This document shows, piece after piece, positions 16,177 to 24,332 of a DNA stretch of 64,000 bases. Within the stretch, counting starts at the first letter, position 1. The number at the start of each line of letters is the position of its first letter. The translations under genes were made by a program, and so were the position numbers. The stretch spans positions 310,001-374,000 of the forward strand of contig JBKBPR010000001.1 in NCBI GenBank assembly GCA_046293135.1, read 5' to 3'. Source of the DNA: UBA2638 sp046293135. Lineage in GTDB: Bacteria > Pseudomonadota > Alphaproteobacteria > Micavibrionales > Micavibrionaceae. Below the pieces are notes generated by a model. It saw nothing but the letters and a program-made list of their open reading frames with translations, was not told where the DNA came from and searched no databases.

Positions 16177-17604
16177 TTACCCGAAGCTTTCCTGAACGCC
16201 CTTGCGTTTGGCGGGGCTGCGGGTGAAGGCAAAGGGCGCGAACGCTCCGGCCATATCGGGCTTGCCGAAGAGATAGCCCTGCCCGTAATGCGGGTCGAAA
16301 TCGAACAGGTCGCGCAGGGTTTCCTCCTGTTCAATGTGGTCGACGATGACCTTGATGCCATTGGATTCCAGCTTGTTTTTCAAGCGCCAGAACGCCGTGA
16401 AATCCATGTCCGAGGATTTTTGCGCCATCACCCATTCGGCACGGATTTTCAGGAAGCGGATATTTTGTGCGATTAGGGTTTTCAGGTCAAAATCGCTGTC
16501 TTCCACCTGATCGAGCGAGAACATACATCCCAGAGTGCTGAGCGCCGCCATGATTTTCAAGATCGGCTGGGGCAGGGTTTTATATTCCCTGTGACGGATT
16601 TCAAAAACCAGCTGCCGCGCCATATCGCGGTTATTGGCGATATAGGCCAGCAAATCGCGCATGAAGGTTTTGTTCTTCAGCGTTTCGGTTTCGATATTGA
16701 TGAAGAACAAGAAGGCGTTGTCCTGCGCGGTGTCCTTGTGCTTTCGCAGCAGGCTCAAACATTCCAGCAGCAACAAGCCGTCGATTTTCTCAAGCATATT
16801 ATCCGCCCGCGCCATAGAAATATAACGCCCCGCCGGAACGTAAAGGCCGGGCTTGGCACGGATGCGGGCGAATAGCTCGAAGGCGACAATCTTGCGGTGT
16901 GGCAGGCGCATAATCGGTTGCAGGAATAAATTGATCTTGCCGCTTTGGATGACGTTTTGCAGCAATGCGCCGATGACGCTATCGCTGAGGGAGGCATGTT
17001 CACCGAACGGGTCATCATTGGCGATGAGCGGTGAAGGGGCGCGGCTGGCTTGGCTTTCTAGACTCTCTAGGCTTTCTAGAGTGGTGTTGTTTGCGCTTTG
17101 CAGTTGCGGCTTCACCGCCCGCAATGCCCCTGCTGACGGGTTGGGAACAGTATTGGTATGAGCACTGATATTGTTGACCGCACTGGTCGCCGCGACATTA
17201 TCCTTAAGGGTGCTGAGCGATTTTTTGACAGCGCGTAAGCTGGTTTTGGTGGTGCTGAGATTGTCCTCAAAGGCGCGGTGTGATTTTTCTAGCGTCTTGA
17301 TTTTGCGGCTGGTGAGAGACTCCCAGCTTTTGCGGCGCTGATATTCATTCACCCCGACCAATAGCAGCGCAAAAAATACAAAGCCCGAAGCGGCAAGCTC
17401 CAGCGAGATAAAGGAGAGCAGGGCGATCAGAAGCGTGCCGCAAAACAGACAATAGGCCAGCGCGATATGACGCGGGGAGATGCGCGGCTGCTTTCGTCTT
17501 TTGGTTTTGAAAACGGATAGCGGTCTCAACGGCGCTCTTATCTTTCCCTGAAATGTTTTTAAATAAATGTGTTTTTTTCGTTCGTCAAAATAGTATGAGG
17601 GCAT
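16177..17604 (-). CDS. Membrane-anchored degenerate EAL-domain protein
   Basis: 475 residues. A basic N-terminus, two membrane segments (about 46-82), a helical linker with LESLESLES-type repeats, and a C-terminal EAL fold from about residue 215. Active EAL phosphodiesterases hydrolyse c-di-GMP, but here the catalytic signatures have decayed. EAL-L-R is FELFARIR, the metal-binding glutamate region reads FEIRHREYK, and the D-D-F-G motif is SLDQVEDSDFD. The final QGYLFGKP is kept. It may bind c-di-GMP or a partner without cleaving it; this is inference. It lies 11 bases downstream of pyrD with the same orientation, so the two may be co-transcribed. Such proteins often govern motility versus attachment. 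Confidence 0.8.
   Translation of the reverse strand: MPSYYFDERKKHIYLKTFQGKIRAPLRPLSVFKTKRRKQPRISPRHIALAYCLFCGTLLIALLSFISLELAASGFVFFALLLVGVNEYQRRKSWESLTSRKIKTLEKSHRAFEDNLSTTKTSLRAVKKSLSTLKDNVAATSAVNNISAHTNTVPNPSAGALRAVKPQLQSANNTTLESLESLESQASRAPSPLIANDDPFGEHASLSDSVIGALLQNVIQSGKINLFLQPIMRLPHRKIVAFELFARIRAKPGLYVPAGRYISMARADNMLEKIDGLLLLECLSLLRKHKDTAQDNAFLFFINIETETLKNKTFMRDLLAYIANNRDMARQLVFEIRHREYKTLPQPILKIMAALSTLGCMFSLDQVEDSDFDLKTLIAQNIRFLKIRAEWVMAQKSSDMDFTAFWRLKNKLESNGIKVIVDHIEQEETLRDLFDFDPHYGQGYLFGKPDMAGAFAPFAFTRSPAKRKGVQESFG
17054..17080. repeat. Three-copy 9-base tandem repeat in the EAL gene
   Basis: Near-identical 9-mers (CTTTCTAGA, CTCTCTAGG, CTTTCTAGA) encode the repeated Leu-Glu-Ser triplet of the linker between membrane and EAL parts. 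Copy changes would lengthen the linker in frame. Confidence 0.55.
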
Positions 17605-17615
17605 TGAACGGGGCG

Positions 17616-18704
17616 CTATTGCGCTGCGGAGTCCCGTCCGACCGCTTGTGAAATACTATCATATCCGTCCTGTTTCAGCAATTCGAGAAGCCGCAGATTG
17701 ATATCATGCACCAAACTCGGCCCCTTAAAGACAAGGGCGGTGTAAAGCTGCACCAAACTTGCGCCCGCCTTGATCTTGGCATAGGCATCATCGCCGCTGG
17801 AAATGCCGCCAACCCCTATAATCGGAAGTTTCCCGTCCGTCAGGCGATAAAAATTACGGATGATCGCGGTGGATTTTTCGCGCAGCGGCGCGCCGCTTAA
17901 CCCGCCAGCCTGTGCGCGGAATGGTTCGGGCAGCGTGTCAGGCCGCGCCAGTGTGGTATTGCCGAGAATAACCCCGTCAATTTTCGCCTCGATCAGGGTT
18001 TGCGCCAATTCGGCTTGCTGGTCTTCGTCAAGATCGGGCGCAAGCTTCACCAGCAAGGGCGGGGTGTGGGTGCGGCATGATTTCGCGCGTTCCTCGCTTA
18101 CCGCGCTAAGAAGCTCCAAAAGCGGCTCGCGGCGCTGCAGATCGCGCAGCCCCGGCGTATTGGGCGATGAGATATTGATGGTCAGATAATCGGCCATCGG
18201 CGCAAGCTGGCGGATGAGCAAGGTGTAATCTTTGACAGGCTCGGTCTGGGTTTTGTTCATGCCGATATTGATGCCCAGAACGCCGCGGGCGCGGGTTTTT
18301 TGGCTTAGGAAATTCTCAAGATTGGCTTTAAATTCTTCAGAGCCGCCATTCGGGAATCCCATACGGTTGATGACCGATTCCGTTGATGGGTCACGAAAAA
18401 CGCGCGGCTTCGGATTGCCGTCTTGCGGTTTCGGGGTTACCGTTCCCGCCTCGACAAAGCCAAAACCCAGCTTGAACAGGCCGTGAATGGCCTCGGCGTT
18501 TTTATCAAACCCGGCGGATAGTCCGACAGGGTTGGGGAAGCGCAGCCCCCAGAGGCTGGTTTCCAGCGCCTTGTCCTGAATATGCGGCATGCATGGCGCA
18601 AGGCCGTTTTTCAGGGCGCGCAGGGTTAGAGTATGCGCGCGCTCCGGATCGATTTGGAACAAGGCCGGCTTGGCCAGAGAATATAATAGACGTGATAGGC
18701 TCAT
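17616..18704 (-). CDS. pyrD: Dihydroorotate dehydrogenase (quinone type) PyrD
   Basis: Membrane-associated class 2 enzyme oxidising dihydroorotate to orotate with quinone, in pyrimidine synthesis. The start MSLSRLLYSLAKPALFQIDPERAH is the usual N-terminal helix pair; an ATG 30 bases upstream is less likely. Motifs include the FMN-binding GLSAGFDKNAEA, the FGFVEAGTVTPKPQDGNP strip, NRMGFPN, the active-site region ISSPNTPGLRDLQ and the C-terminal GVGGISSGDDAYAKIKAGASLVQLYTA. Length about 362 is normal. It is followed immediately by the EAL gene. Confidence 0.96.
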   Translation of the reverse strand: MSLSRLLYSLAKPALFQIDPERAHTLTLRALKNGLAPCMPHIQDKALETSLWGLRFPNPVGLSAGFDKNAEAIHGLFKLGFGFVEAGTVTPKPQDGNPKPRVFRDPSTESVINRMGFPNGGSEEFKANLENFLSQKTRARGVLGINIGMNKTQTEPVKDYTLLIRQLAPMADYLTINISSPNTPGLRDLQRREPLLELLSAVSEERAKSCRTHTPPLLVKLAPDLDEDQQAELAQTLIEAKIDGVILGNTTLARPDTLPEPFRAQAGGLSGAPLREKSTAIIRNFYRLTDGKLPIIGVGGISSGDDAYAKIKAGASLVQLYTALVFKGPSLVHDINLRLLELLKQDGYDSISQAVGRDSAAQ

Positions 18705-18803
18705 GGCATGGGTTTTACGGTATTTTTTCCGCAAAGTCTATAAAGTCTATATCGTGTGTTATGGTTGATACGTTTTTTGGAGAAGGGGCGTTTAAGCAAC
18801 GGG

Positions 18804-19334
18804 CTATTGTAAATGCGGCCAAGCGGATTTGAGGTAAAGCCAGCCCGTATGCGCGGTGATGGCCGCCGCCGCCAGTAGCGCGATCTGTCCGCCATAAAGC
18901 GCGAGGGTAAAGGCAGGGCCGATAATTAGTAGGCCGAGGCTAAGCATTTGCAAGGTGGTTTTCCACTTGGCCAGCTTGGTGACGGGGATTTGCACGTCTT
19001 TGGAGCCGAGAAATTCCCGCAATCCGGCAACGGTGAACTCCCGCGCCAGAATGACCAGAACGGGAATGCACCAAATTCCGCTGAGTGCGCCTGTATCGAC
19101 CAAAACCACCAGCAGCACCGCCACAAAAATCTTGTCGGAGATGGGGTCGAGGAATGTGCCGAACGCGCTGACGCTGTTCATGGCGCGGGCGAGGTATCCG
19201 TCAAGGAAATCGGTGATCGCTGCAAAAATGTAAATGATGAGTGCTCCCCATGCCGCCCCCGCATAGAGTAATGCTATCAACACCGGCAGTAACGCCAGGC
19301 GGGAAAGGGTCAGGATGTTAGGGATTGTGTACAT
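18804..19334 (-). CDS. pgsA: CDP-diacylglycerol-glycerol-3-phosphate 3-phosphatidyltransferase
   Basis: Integral membrane enzyme making phosphatidylglycerol phosphate. It carries the CDP-alcohol phosphotransferase motif: D-G-Y-L-A-R, eight residues, then G-T-F-L-D-P-I-S-D near residues 45-67, with metal-binding aspartates. It opens with IPNILTLSRLALLPVLIALLY, a typical first helix, and has further membrane segments in the rest of its 176 residues, a usual length. It stands alone between pyrD and the CtrA-box gene. Confidence 0.93.
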   Translation of the reverse strand: MYTIPNILTLSRLALLPVLIALLYAGAAWGALIIYIFAAITDFLDGYLARAMNSVSAFGTFLDPISDKIFVAVLLVVLVDTGALSGIWCIPVLVILAREFTVAGLREFLGSKDVQIPVTKLAKWKTTLQMLSLGLLIIGPAFTLALYGGQIALLAAAAITAHTGWLYLKSAWPHLQ

Positions 19335-19388
19335 ACTTTTCTTTTTATCATGTCTCTAAAATATTTTAAATAAAGCATTTTTATTATG

Positions 19389-19403
19389 TTAACTAAAATT
19401 TAA
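19389..19403 (+). promoter_or_regulatory. Candidate CtrA box upstream of the 153-residue gene
   Basis: TTAA (19389-19392), seven bases, TTAA (19400-19403) is the exact TTAA-N7-TTAA core of CtrA sites. It overlaps the upstream edge of a weak sigma70 promoter: TTGTGT at 19409-19414, 17 bases, TTTAAT at 19432-19437. That is the position CtrA uses to activate promoters. The region is AT-rich, so a chance match is possible. Confidence 0.45.
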
Positions 19404-19466
19404 TCTTTTTGTGTTGCTATTACCATAATACTTTAATGAATTTTTAATCTTTAGAAGGAGAATTAT

Positions 19467-19928
19467 ATGATTGGAATAGCATTACAAATTATTCGTGCAA
19501 TAACAGGTGATCCAGTTATTGAAAATTATTTAGGAGTCGAAAATGGAGCTGTAATCAATGCGCCTGCTCTTGATCAATTCGCAATAGATATCGAATCAGG
19601 TGCGATGAATTATCTTAATGACTTTATCGGTGAAGCTTATCCCTCAATGATAGATGCTTTTACAGTTGCTGCTGCTGATGGGCTTGATACTGCAGAAATT
19701 CAAGCGTTTGTCGAAATTATTGGAACAAGGCATTCGCAACAATTAAGTGCAGAAGATATTGATATATCATTGGACGTGCTAGACAGGCTTGGGCTTGAAA
19801 CAACTGGAAATGCAATATTAGGTATGAGTGATATCTTGAAGCAGTTTATGGCGGTCAACAACATAAGTGAATTAAGCCCCATGATCGCTCAACCGATTTC
19901 AGATTACTCACTACCTATTCAAAGGTAG
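19467..19928 (+). CDS. Unknown acidic protein between pgsA and ctrA
   Basis: 153 residues starting at an ATG with a strong AGAAGGAG ribosome site. No signal peptide. The protein is acidic, rich in I, D, E and A, and mainly helical by appearance, with a middle AAADGLDTAEIQAFVEII stretch of weak EF-hand-like spacing. Base composition is clearly more AT-rich than neighbours, suggesting recent acquisition or a fast-evolving gene. The candidate CtrA box upstream and convergence with ctrA across a shared terminator suggest membership of the CtrA regulon. I do not recognise a family; in acidity and composition it recalls the 428-residue protein at 31060-32346. Confidence 0.7.
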   Translation: MIGIALQIIRAITGDPVIENYLGVENGAVINAPALDQFAIDIESGAMNYLNDFIGEAYPSMIDAFTVAAADGLDTAEIQAFVEIIGTRHSQQLSAEDIDISLDVLDRLGLETTGNAILGMSDILKQFMAVNNISELSPMIAQPISDYSLPIQR

Positions 19929-20002
19929 GCGTTTGATTTCAAGGTTCAATGTATTTTAATTCTTCTAAGATTATGACATTATTTGGATAGTATCAAAAAT
20001 AA

Positions 20003-20028
20003 TTAAAGGCCTTTCAGAAGGCCTTTAA
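20003..20028. terminator. Bidirectional terminator between the 153-residue gene and ctrA
   Basis: A perfect 11-base stem, TTAAAGGCCTT (20003-20013) and AAGGCCTTTAA (20018-20028), with loop TCAG. It lies between two convergent genes, with A/T-rich flanks on both sides. Confidence 0.85.
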
Positions 20029-20051
20029 AAGTGAATAAATATTGATAAGCA

Positions 20052-20765
20052 TTAGGCTCGAATGGCGGTGGCGGCCTTTTTCTTTTCCTCTTCCGGATCG
20101 CGCAGAACATAGCCGCGTCCCCAAACGGTTTCGATATAATTCGATCCATCGGTTGCATCGGCCAGCTTTTTACGCAGCTTGCAAATAAACACGTCGATAA
20201 TCTTGACTTCCGGTTCGTCCATGCCGCCATAAAGATGGTTGAGGAACATTTCCTTGGTCAAGGTTGTGCCCTTGCGGAGCGAGAGCAGTTCGATGATTCC
20301 GTATTCTTTACCGGTGAGGTGCAGCGTTTTGCCGTCAACATCAACCGTGCGCGAATCAAGGTTAACCTTCACGCGGCCTGTTTCGATAATGCTTTGTGAA
20401 TGGCCTTGCGAGCGGCGGACAATCGCCTGAATACGGGCAACGAGTTCGCGCTTGTCAAACGGCTTGGTGAGGTAATCATCCGCGCCATAGCCAAGGCCTT
20501 TGATCTTGTTGTCCAGCTCCGTAAGGCCGGAGAGGATAAGAATCGGTGTTTCAACCTTTGCATCGCGCAGCGATTTAAGCACGTCATAACCGTCCATATC
20601 GGGCAGCATCAAATCGAGAATGATAATGTCGTAATCATAGATTTTGCCGATTTCCAGACCGTCTTCGCCCAGATCGGTCGAATCAACGATATAGCCCTCG
20701 GATTTGAGCATCAGCTCAATCGATTTGGCCGTGGAGGTATCGTCTTCTACAAGGAGTACGCGCAT
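20052..20765 (-). CDS. ctrA: Cell-cycle response regulator CtrA
   Basis: OmpR-type response regulator, 237 residues. The receiver has the acidic pair EDD near residue 7, phosphoacceptor aspartate in IILDLMLPDMDGY near residue 51 and lysine in DDYLTKPFDKRE. The DNA-binding domain carries LLSLRKGTTLTKEMFLNHLYGGMDEPEVKIIDVFICKLRKKL, virtually the CtrA signature. CtrA controls cell-cycle, polarity and flagellar genes in alphaproteobacteria by binding TTAA-N7-TTAA. The promoter region shows five TTAA tetrads, suggesting self-regulation. It lies next to the fliI unit, consistent with flagellar control. Confidence 0.96.
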   Translation of the reverse strand: MRVLLVEDDTSTAKSIELMLKSEGYIVDSTDLGEDGLEIGKIYDYDIIILDLMLPDMDGYDVLKSLRDAKVETPILILSGLTELDNKIKGLGYGADDYLTKPFDKRELVARIQAIVRRSQGHSQSIIETGRVKVNLDSRTVDVDGKTLHLTGKEYGIIELLSLRKGTTLTKEMFLNHLYGGMDEPEVKIIDVFICKLRKKLADATDGSNYIETVWGRGYVLRDPEEEKKKAATAIRA

Positions 20766-20797
20766 GAATTGCCCCGCTTTCTGCTATTCTAAAATTA

Positions 20798-20852
20798 TTA
20801 ACAGTCAGATTATGAATTAATCTTTCTTAATAACTATCTTAACAAAGGTTAA
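20798..20852. promoter_or_regulatory. Array of five TTAA half-sites upstream of ctrA
   Basis: TTAA occurs at 20798, 20817, 20827, 20839 and 20849; the last four are separated by 6, 8 and 6 bases. CtrA sites normally have 7, so this is an off-consensus but helically phased array directly upstream of ctrA. Self-control by CtrA is a reasonable inference. The surrounding AT richness lowers confidence. Confidence 0.4.
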
Positions 20853-20906
20853 CAAAACGTGCAAATTCCTTTTGATTACTTTTTAAAGTTTTTTTGTTCT
20901 TTTTGC

Positions 20907-21266
20907 TCAAACAGTAAAAACATAAGGATTTGTTTCGTCTATTCTCTCAGTGGGAATAATGCGTTGAGGGTTTCTCTCTATTTTATTGAAGATATCAAGT
21001 AAATGCGGCGTAATGGTGTTGTTTTTTTCGATAATCGCACGTGTACCGTCCGGCATGGTGTGAACACGGCAATAATAAAGGCTGCCCAAATTAACTTTAT
21101 CAAACATATGGCATAAATACAGCGTGTCGGTGTCTTTGCTGGCTCGGATTTGGGCATAAACATTGCGTGGATCGGGAAGTGTAGAGGCTGCTATTGAAAT
21201 TGTTATGCCCGTTGCCAGCCCTGCCAATATAGGGAGTGATAATTTTTTCATAATATTAAGGGTCAT
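20907..21266 (-). CDS. Small exported protein of unknown function
   Basis: About 119 residues from the ATG at 21266 (an ATG at 21251 and a TTG at 21296 are alternatives). The N-terminus MKKLSLPILAGLATGITISIAAS is a signal peptide. The mature part of roughly 90 residues has two cysteines (YLCHMF and YYCRVH) spaced by 15 that may form a disulfide or bind a metal. No family recognised. It is divergent from fliI across 70 bases and downstream of the ctrA promoter region. Confidence 0.6.
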   Translation of the reverse strand: MTLNIMKKLSLPILAGLATGITISIAASTLPDPRNVYAQIRASKDTDTLYLCHMFDKVNLGSLYYCRVHTMPDGTRAIIEKNNTITPHLLDIFNKIERNPQRIIPTERIDETNPYVFTV

Positions 21267-21336
21267 TTTTACACTCGTTTTGTCAAGAAAAATCAAATAG
21301 GCAAAGCGGCTTTGAACGCGTTATACTGGATATTGC

Positions 21337-22677
21337 ATGGAACGATTATCCGAACAGGTTCTGGCCGAAATCGGCGCGTTGAAAGATCGCGAGGTTTATG
21401 GCCGCGTCACGAAAATTCTCGGCCTCTTGGTCGAGATTGCGGGGGTTGGTGAAACGCTCTCGATTGGCGCACATGTGCATTTGCGCCCTGACAAAATACG
21501 GGTTATCCCGTGTGAAGTCGTCGGATTTCGTGACAATCATGCGCTGTTGATGCCGTTTGGAACGCTCGAAGGGGTCGGGCTGGGCTGTAAGGCGGTGATC
21601 GAGGATAAAGAGCCGGTGATATTGCCGAGCGAACGCTGGCTGGGGCGGGTGGTCAATGCGCTGGGCGAGCCGATTGACGGCAAGGGCGCGTTGCACCATG
21701 GCGCGCGTGCTATCCCGCTGCGCAACAAGCCGCCATTGCCACATTCACGTCAACGTATGGGCGCACAGCTTGATCTGGGCGTGCGGGCGGTCAATTCATT
21801 TCTGGCGACATGCCGCGGCCAAAGGATGGGGATTTTTTCCGGCTCTGGTGTCGGGAAATCGGTGCTACTCTCGATGATGGCGCGTTATACCGAAGCCGAT
21901 ATTTCCGTGATCGGGCTGGTTGGGGAGCGTGGCCGCGAGGTGCAGGAGTTTCTGGAAGATGATCTGGGTGAGGAGGGGCTTGCGCGCTCGGTGGTCGTTG
22001 TCGCGACGGGCGATGAGCCAGCTCTGATGCGCCGTCAGGCCGCCTATGCAACGCTGGCGATTGCCGAATATTTCCGCGATCAGGGCAAGCAGGTCTTGTG
22101 CCTGATTGACTCCATTACCCGTTTTGCCATGGCGCAGCGGGAGATCGGTTTGAGTGCGGGCGAGCCGCCGACCTCCAAGGGGTATCCGCCCACCGCCTTT
22201 AGTGAATTGTCACGGCTTTTGGAGCGTGCAGGCCCCGGAGCGCCAGGGCAAGGCTCGATTACGGGGCTATTTTCGGTCTTGGTGGAGGGCGATGATGTCA
22301 ATGAGCCTGTGGCCGATGCTGCCCGCGGTATTTTGGACGGGCATATTGTGATGCGCCGCGAGATTGCCGATCGTGGCCGTTATCCGGCGATTGATGTATT
22401 GAAATCCGTGTCTCGCTCATTGCCCGATGCCATTCGCCCCGAGCAATTTACGATCCTTAAACGCGCTAAAAAGGTGATTACCGCCTATGAGAATATGGAG
22501 GAGCTGATACGGCTCGGCGCGTATCGCCGCGGCTCTGACCCTGCGGTGGATGAAGCGCTGCGGCTTTATCCGCAAATTGAGGAATTTCTTGCGCAAAACA
22601 AGGATGAGCAAACTTCAATCGAAGAGGGGTTTCAGACTTTGGCGCTGATATTGGGGATGCCGTATGATGTGTATTAA
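21337..22677 (+). CDS. fliI: Flagellum-specific ATP synthase FliI
   Basis: Cytosolic ATPase of the flagellar type III export apparatus, 446 residues. The Walker A loop is GSGVGKS near residue 170, the catalytic glutamate lies in GLVGERGREVQEF, and Walker B is QVLCLIDSITRFAMAQREIGL. SAGEPPTSKGYPPTAFSELSRLLERAG is typical of FliI over the F1 beta subunit. It is the first gene of the plus unit fliI-fliJ-cyclase-like. A TATACT at 21322-21327 would give an almost leaderless transcript, but its -35 is poor. Confidence 0.97.
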   Translation: MERLSEQVLAEIGALKDREVYGRVTKILGLLVEIAGVGETLSIGAHVHLRPDKIRVIPCEVVGFRDNHALLMPFGTLEGVGLGCKAVIEDKEPVILPSERWLGRVVNALGEPIDGKGALHHGARAIPLRNKPPLPHSRQRMGAQLDLGVRAVNSFLATCRGQRMGIFSGSGVGKSVLLSMMARYTEADISVIGLVGERGREVQEFLEDDLGEEGLARSVVVVATGDEPALMRRQAAYATLAIAEYFRDQGKQVLCLIDSITRFAMAQREIGLSAGEPPTSKGYPPTAFSELSRLLERAGPGAPGQGSITGLFSVLVEGDDVNEPVADAARGILDGHIVMRREIADRGRYPAIDVLKSVSRSLPDAIRPEQFTILKRAKKVITAYENMEELIRLGAYRRGSDPAVDEALRLYPQIEEFLAQNKDEQTSIEEGFQTLALILGMPYDVY

Positions 22678-22734
22678 AAATTTGATGTCGGCTGTGACGG
22701 CAATGATAAATAGAGATCGGGAAAGGGATAGATA

Positions 22735-23163
22735 GTGGCCAATCTCGACCCTCTCATTCGCATTCGCAAACATGCGCTGGAGCAAAAGCAAAAATTCCTT
22801 GCCGAGCTTTACCGTCAGGCCGAAGAGCTGGCGCAGCAAAAATCCGATATGCTGGCAACATTGGCGGAGGAGCGCAAAACGGTTGAGGAAATGGGGGCAC
22901 TGGCCTTGGGCTATTTCGGGCGTTATTCCGAGGCGGTGCGCGGCCGTGTCGAGGATATTGAGGACTCGCTCAAGAAGCTCAATCAGCGTATCGAGATTGC
23001 GCGGGATGATATGCGCGAGGCTTTTGCCGAGATGAAAAAGATCGAAATCACCCAAGACAAGCGCAAGGCCGATGAAAAACGCGCCCGTGATAAAAAAGAG
23101 AGCGATTTGCTAGATGAGATTGCGATTGAGGGTTTTCGCCGTAAAGTTGACACCGAGCAGTAA
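22735..23163 (+). CDS. fliJ: Flagellar export protein FliJ-like
   Basis: 142-residue, almost entirely helical, charged coiled-coil protein. It begins NLDPLIRIRKHALEQKQKFLAELYRQAEEL, matching the FliJ opening, and stays rich in K, E, R and A to the end. FliJ escorts export substrates and couples FliI to FlhA. The start is a GTG at 22735 with GGGA ribosome bases upstream. Its place 57 bases behind fliI is the standard arrangement. FliJ is poorly conserved, so the call rests on position, size and coiled-coil character. Confidence 0.85.
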   Translation: MANLDPLIRIRKHALEQKQKFLAELYRQAEELAQQKSDMLATLAEERKTVEEMGALALGYFGRYSEAVRGRVEDIEDSLKKLNQRIEIARDDMREAFAEMKKIEITQDKRKADEKRARDKKESDLLDEIAIEGFRRKVDTEQ

Positions 23164-23222
23164 ACTCTATATTTTTTCATAAAATAAAAATTGAAAATGT
23201 AACAAGCAGATCGGTTTCCACG

Positions 23223-24329
23223 ATGGGCGCGCGCCAATCCGCACAATCATCACCTCTAAAGTCGCAAGAGTGCCAAAGTGCGCTCTTGATGGGCAGTCTC
23301 GGCCAAATCGATAAGGCGGTGAAAAAAGCCGTGAACGGTCTGGCTTTGGCTGAAGGGTTTGTCGGCGCGGCGCTCTATGTGCCGGATGATAAAACCGCCG
23401 ATCACCTTATTCCCCTTCATATCAGTAGCAAGGATATCAGCCCCGATCACAAGAGCTTTATCAATGACCATTTGATGCGGCGCAGGATCAGAATTGATGG
23501 AACGGCGGCGGGTGCGGCCTTTGAGAGCGGGCAATCCGTTTTGATTCCAAGCCGTATGGCGGCGCATGATTGTGTGAATATTGTTACGCAAGCGCCGAAT
23601 GTTGCGGATATGCGTGGCCGCTATGTGTTGCAGCTCGCATTTCGTGAAGGGGCGGCCTTGCCGGCTTTGCAACGCTATGATGGCGGTATTCAAAGGCTTG
23701 AGAAGCGCGCAGTTGATAGATTATCTCGGAGCGCGGGACGGTTTCTTGGGGCTTATGGCCGTGATTTGACGGAAAAGCTTGATATTGAGGGCACGGCGCA
23801 GCCCAACGGCGTATTGGTTTTCACCGATATCAGCAATTACTCGCAAGCGTTGAAGGCGATGGGATTGGCCGCAGCGCAGCGCATTACCGAGCGCTTGCAA
23901 GAGAGCGCCGAGGCGGCTGCAAATCGTTACGGCGGGCGTTTGGTGCGCAGTGAGGGCGATGGTGTTTGGATCGGGTTCTCGCAACTTGATGATCGCGCCT
24001 TGCGCGCGGCGCAGGATGTTCAGGCGGATTTCTCTGATATTAGAGCGGCTTATGGCGAGAATTTGCAGCGAAACATGAATATTCGTTCCGTGATTGCAAG
24101 CGGATATATGCATGTGCGTTTGCGCGGTGATGCGTTTGGAAATGAGCGGGATTATAATTCGCTGGCCTTTTTTACGGCGCGGTTGATGGCGGAATCGGCA
24201 CCGCGCGATCGTGATATTATCCTGTTCTCGCGTGAGGCTGCGGCGGCGCTGGCCTTGAAGCAAAGCACGCCGAAAATCGTTCATCCCGTTCAAAACAGCA
24301 CCTTGATAAAAGATATGCTGGCGCTGTAA
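23223..24329 (+). CDS. Class III nucleotidyl-cyclase-like protein
   Basis: 368 residues. The N-terminal part (about 25-165) may be a GAF-like sensor region. The C-terminal part resembles class III adenylate/guanylate cyclase catalytic domains: GVLVFTDISNYSQALKAMG (metal-binding aspartate), then GGRLVRSEGDGVWIGF (the second aspartate and the G-D-G turn), and a later RGDAFGNERDYNSLAFFTARL segment in place of the usual G-x-x-V-N-x-A-A-R. The lysine, aspartate and arginine needed for base choice and transition state cannot be confirmed by eye. It lies 59 bases after fliJ, so a link between second messenger and flagellum is possible. It stops just before the convergent fliK-like gene. Confidence 0.7.
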   Translation: MGARQSAQSSPLKSQECQSALLMGSLGQIDKAVKKAVNGLALAEGFVGAALYVPDDKTADHLIPLHISSKDISPDHKSFINDHLMRRRIRIDGTAAGAAFESGQSVLIPSRMAAHDCVNIVTQAPNVADMRGRYVLQLAFREGAALPALQRYDGGIQRLEKRAVDRLSRSAGRFLGAYGRDLTEKLDIEGTAQPNGVLVFTDISNYSQALKAMGLAAAQRITERLQESAEAAANRYGGRLVRSEGDGVWIGFSQLDDRALRAAQDVQADFSDIRAAYGENLQRNMNIRSVIASGYMHVRLRGDAFGNERDYNSLAFFTARLMAESAPRDRDIILFSREAAAALALKQSTPKIVHPVQNSTLIKDMLAL

Positions 24330-24332
24330 GCG

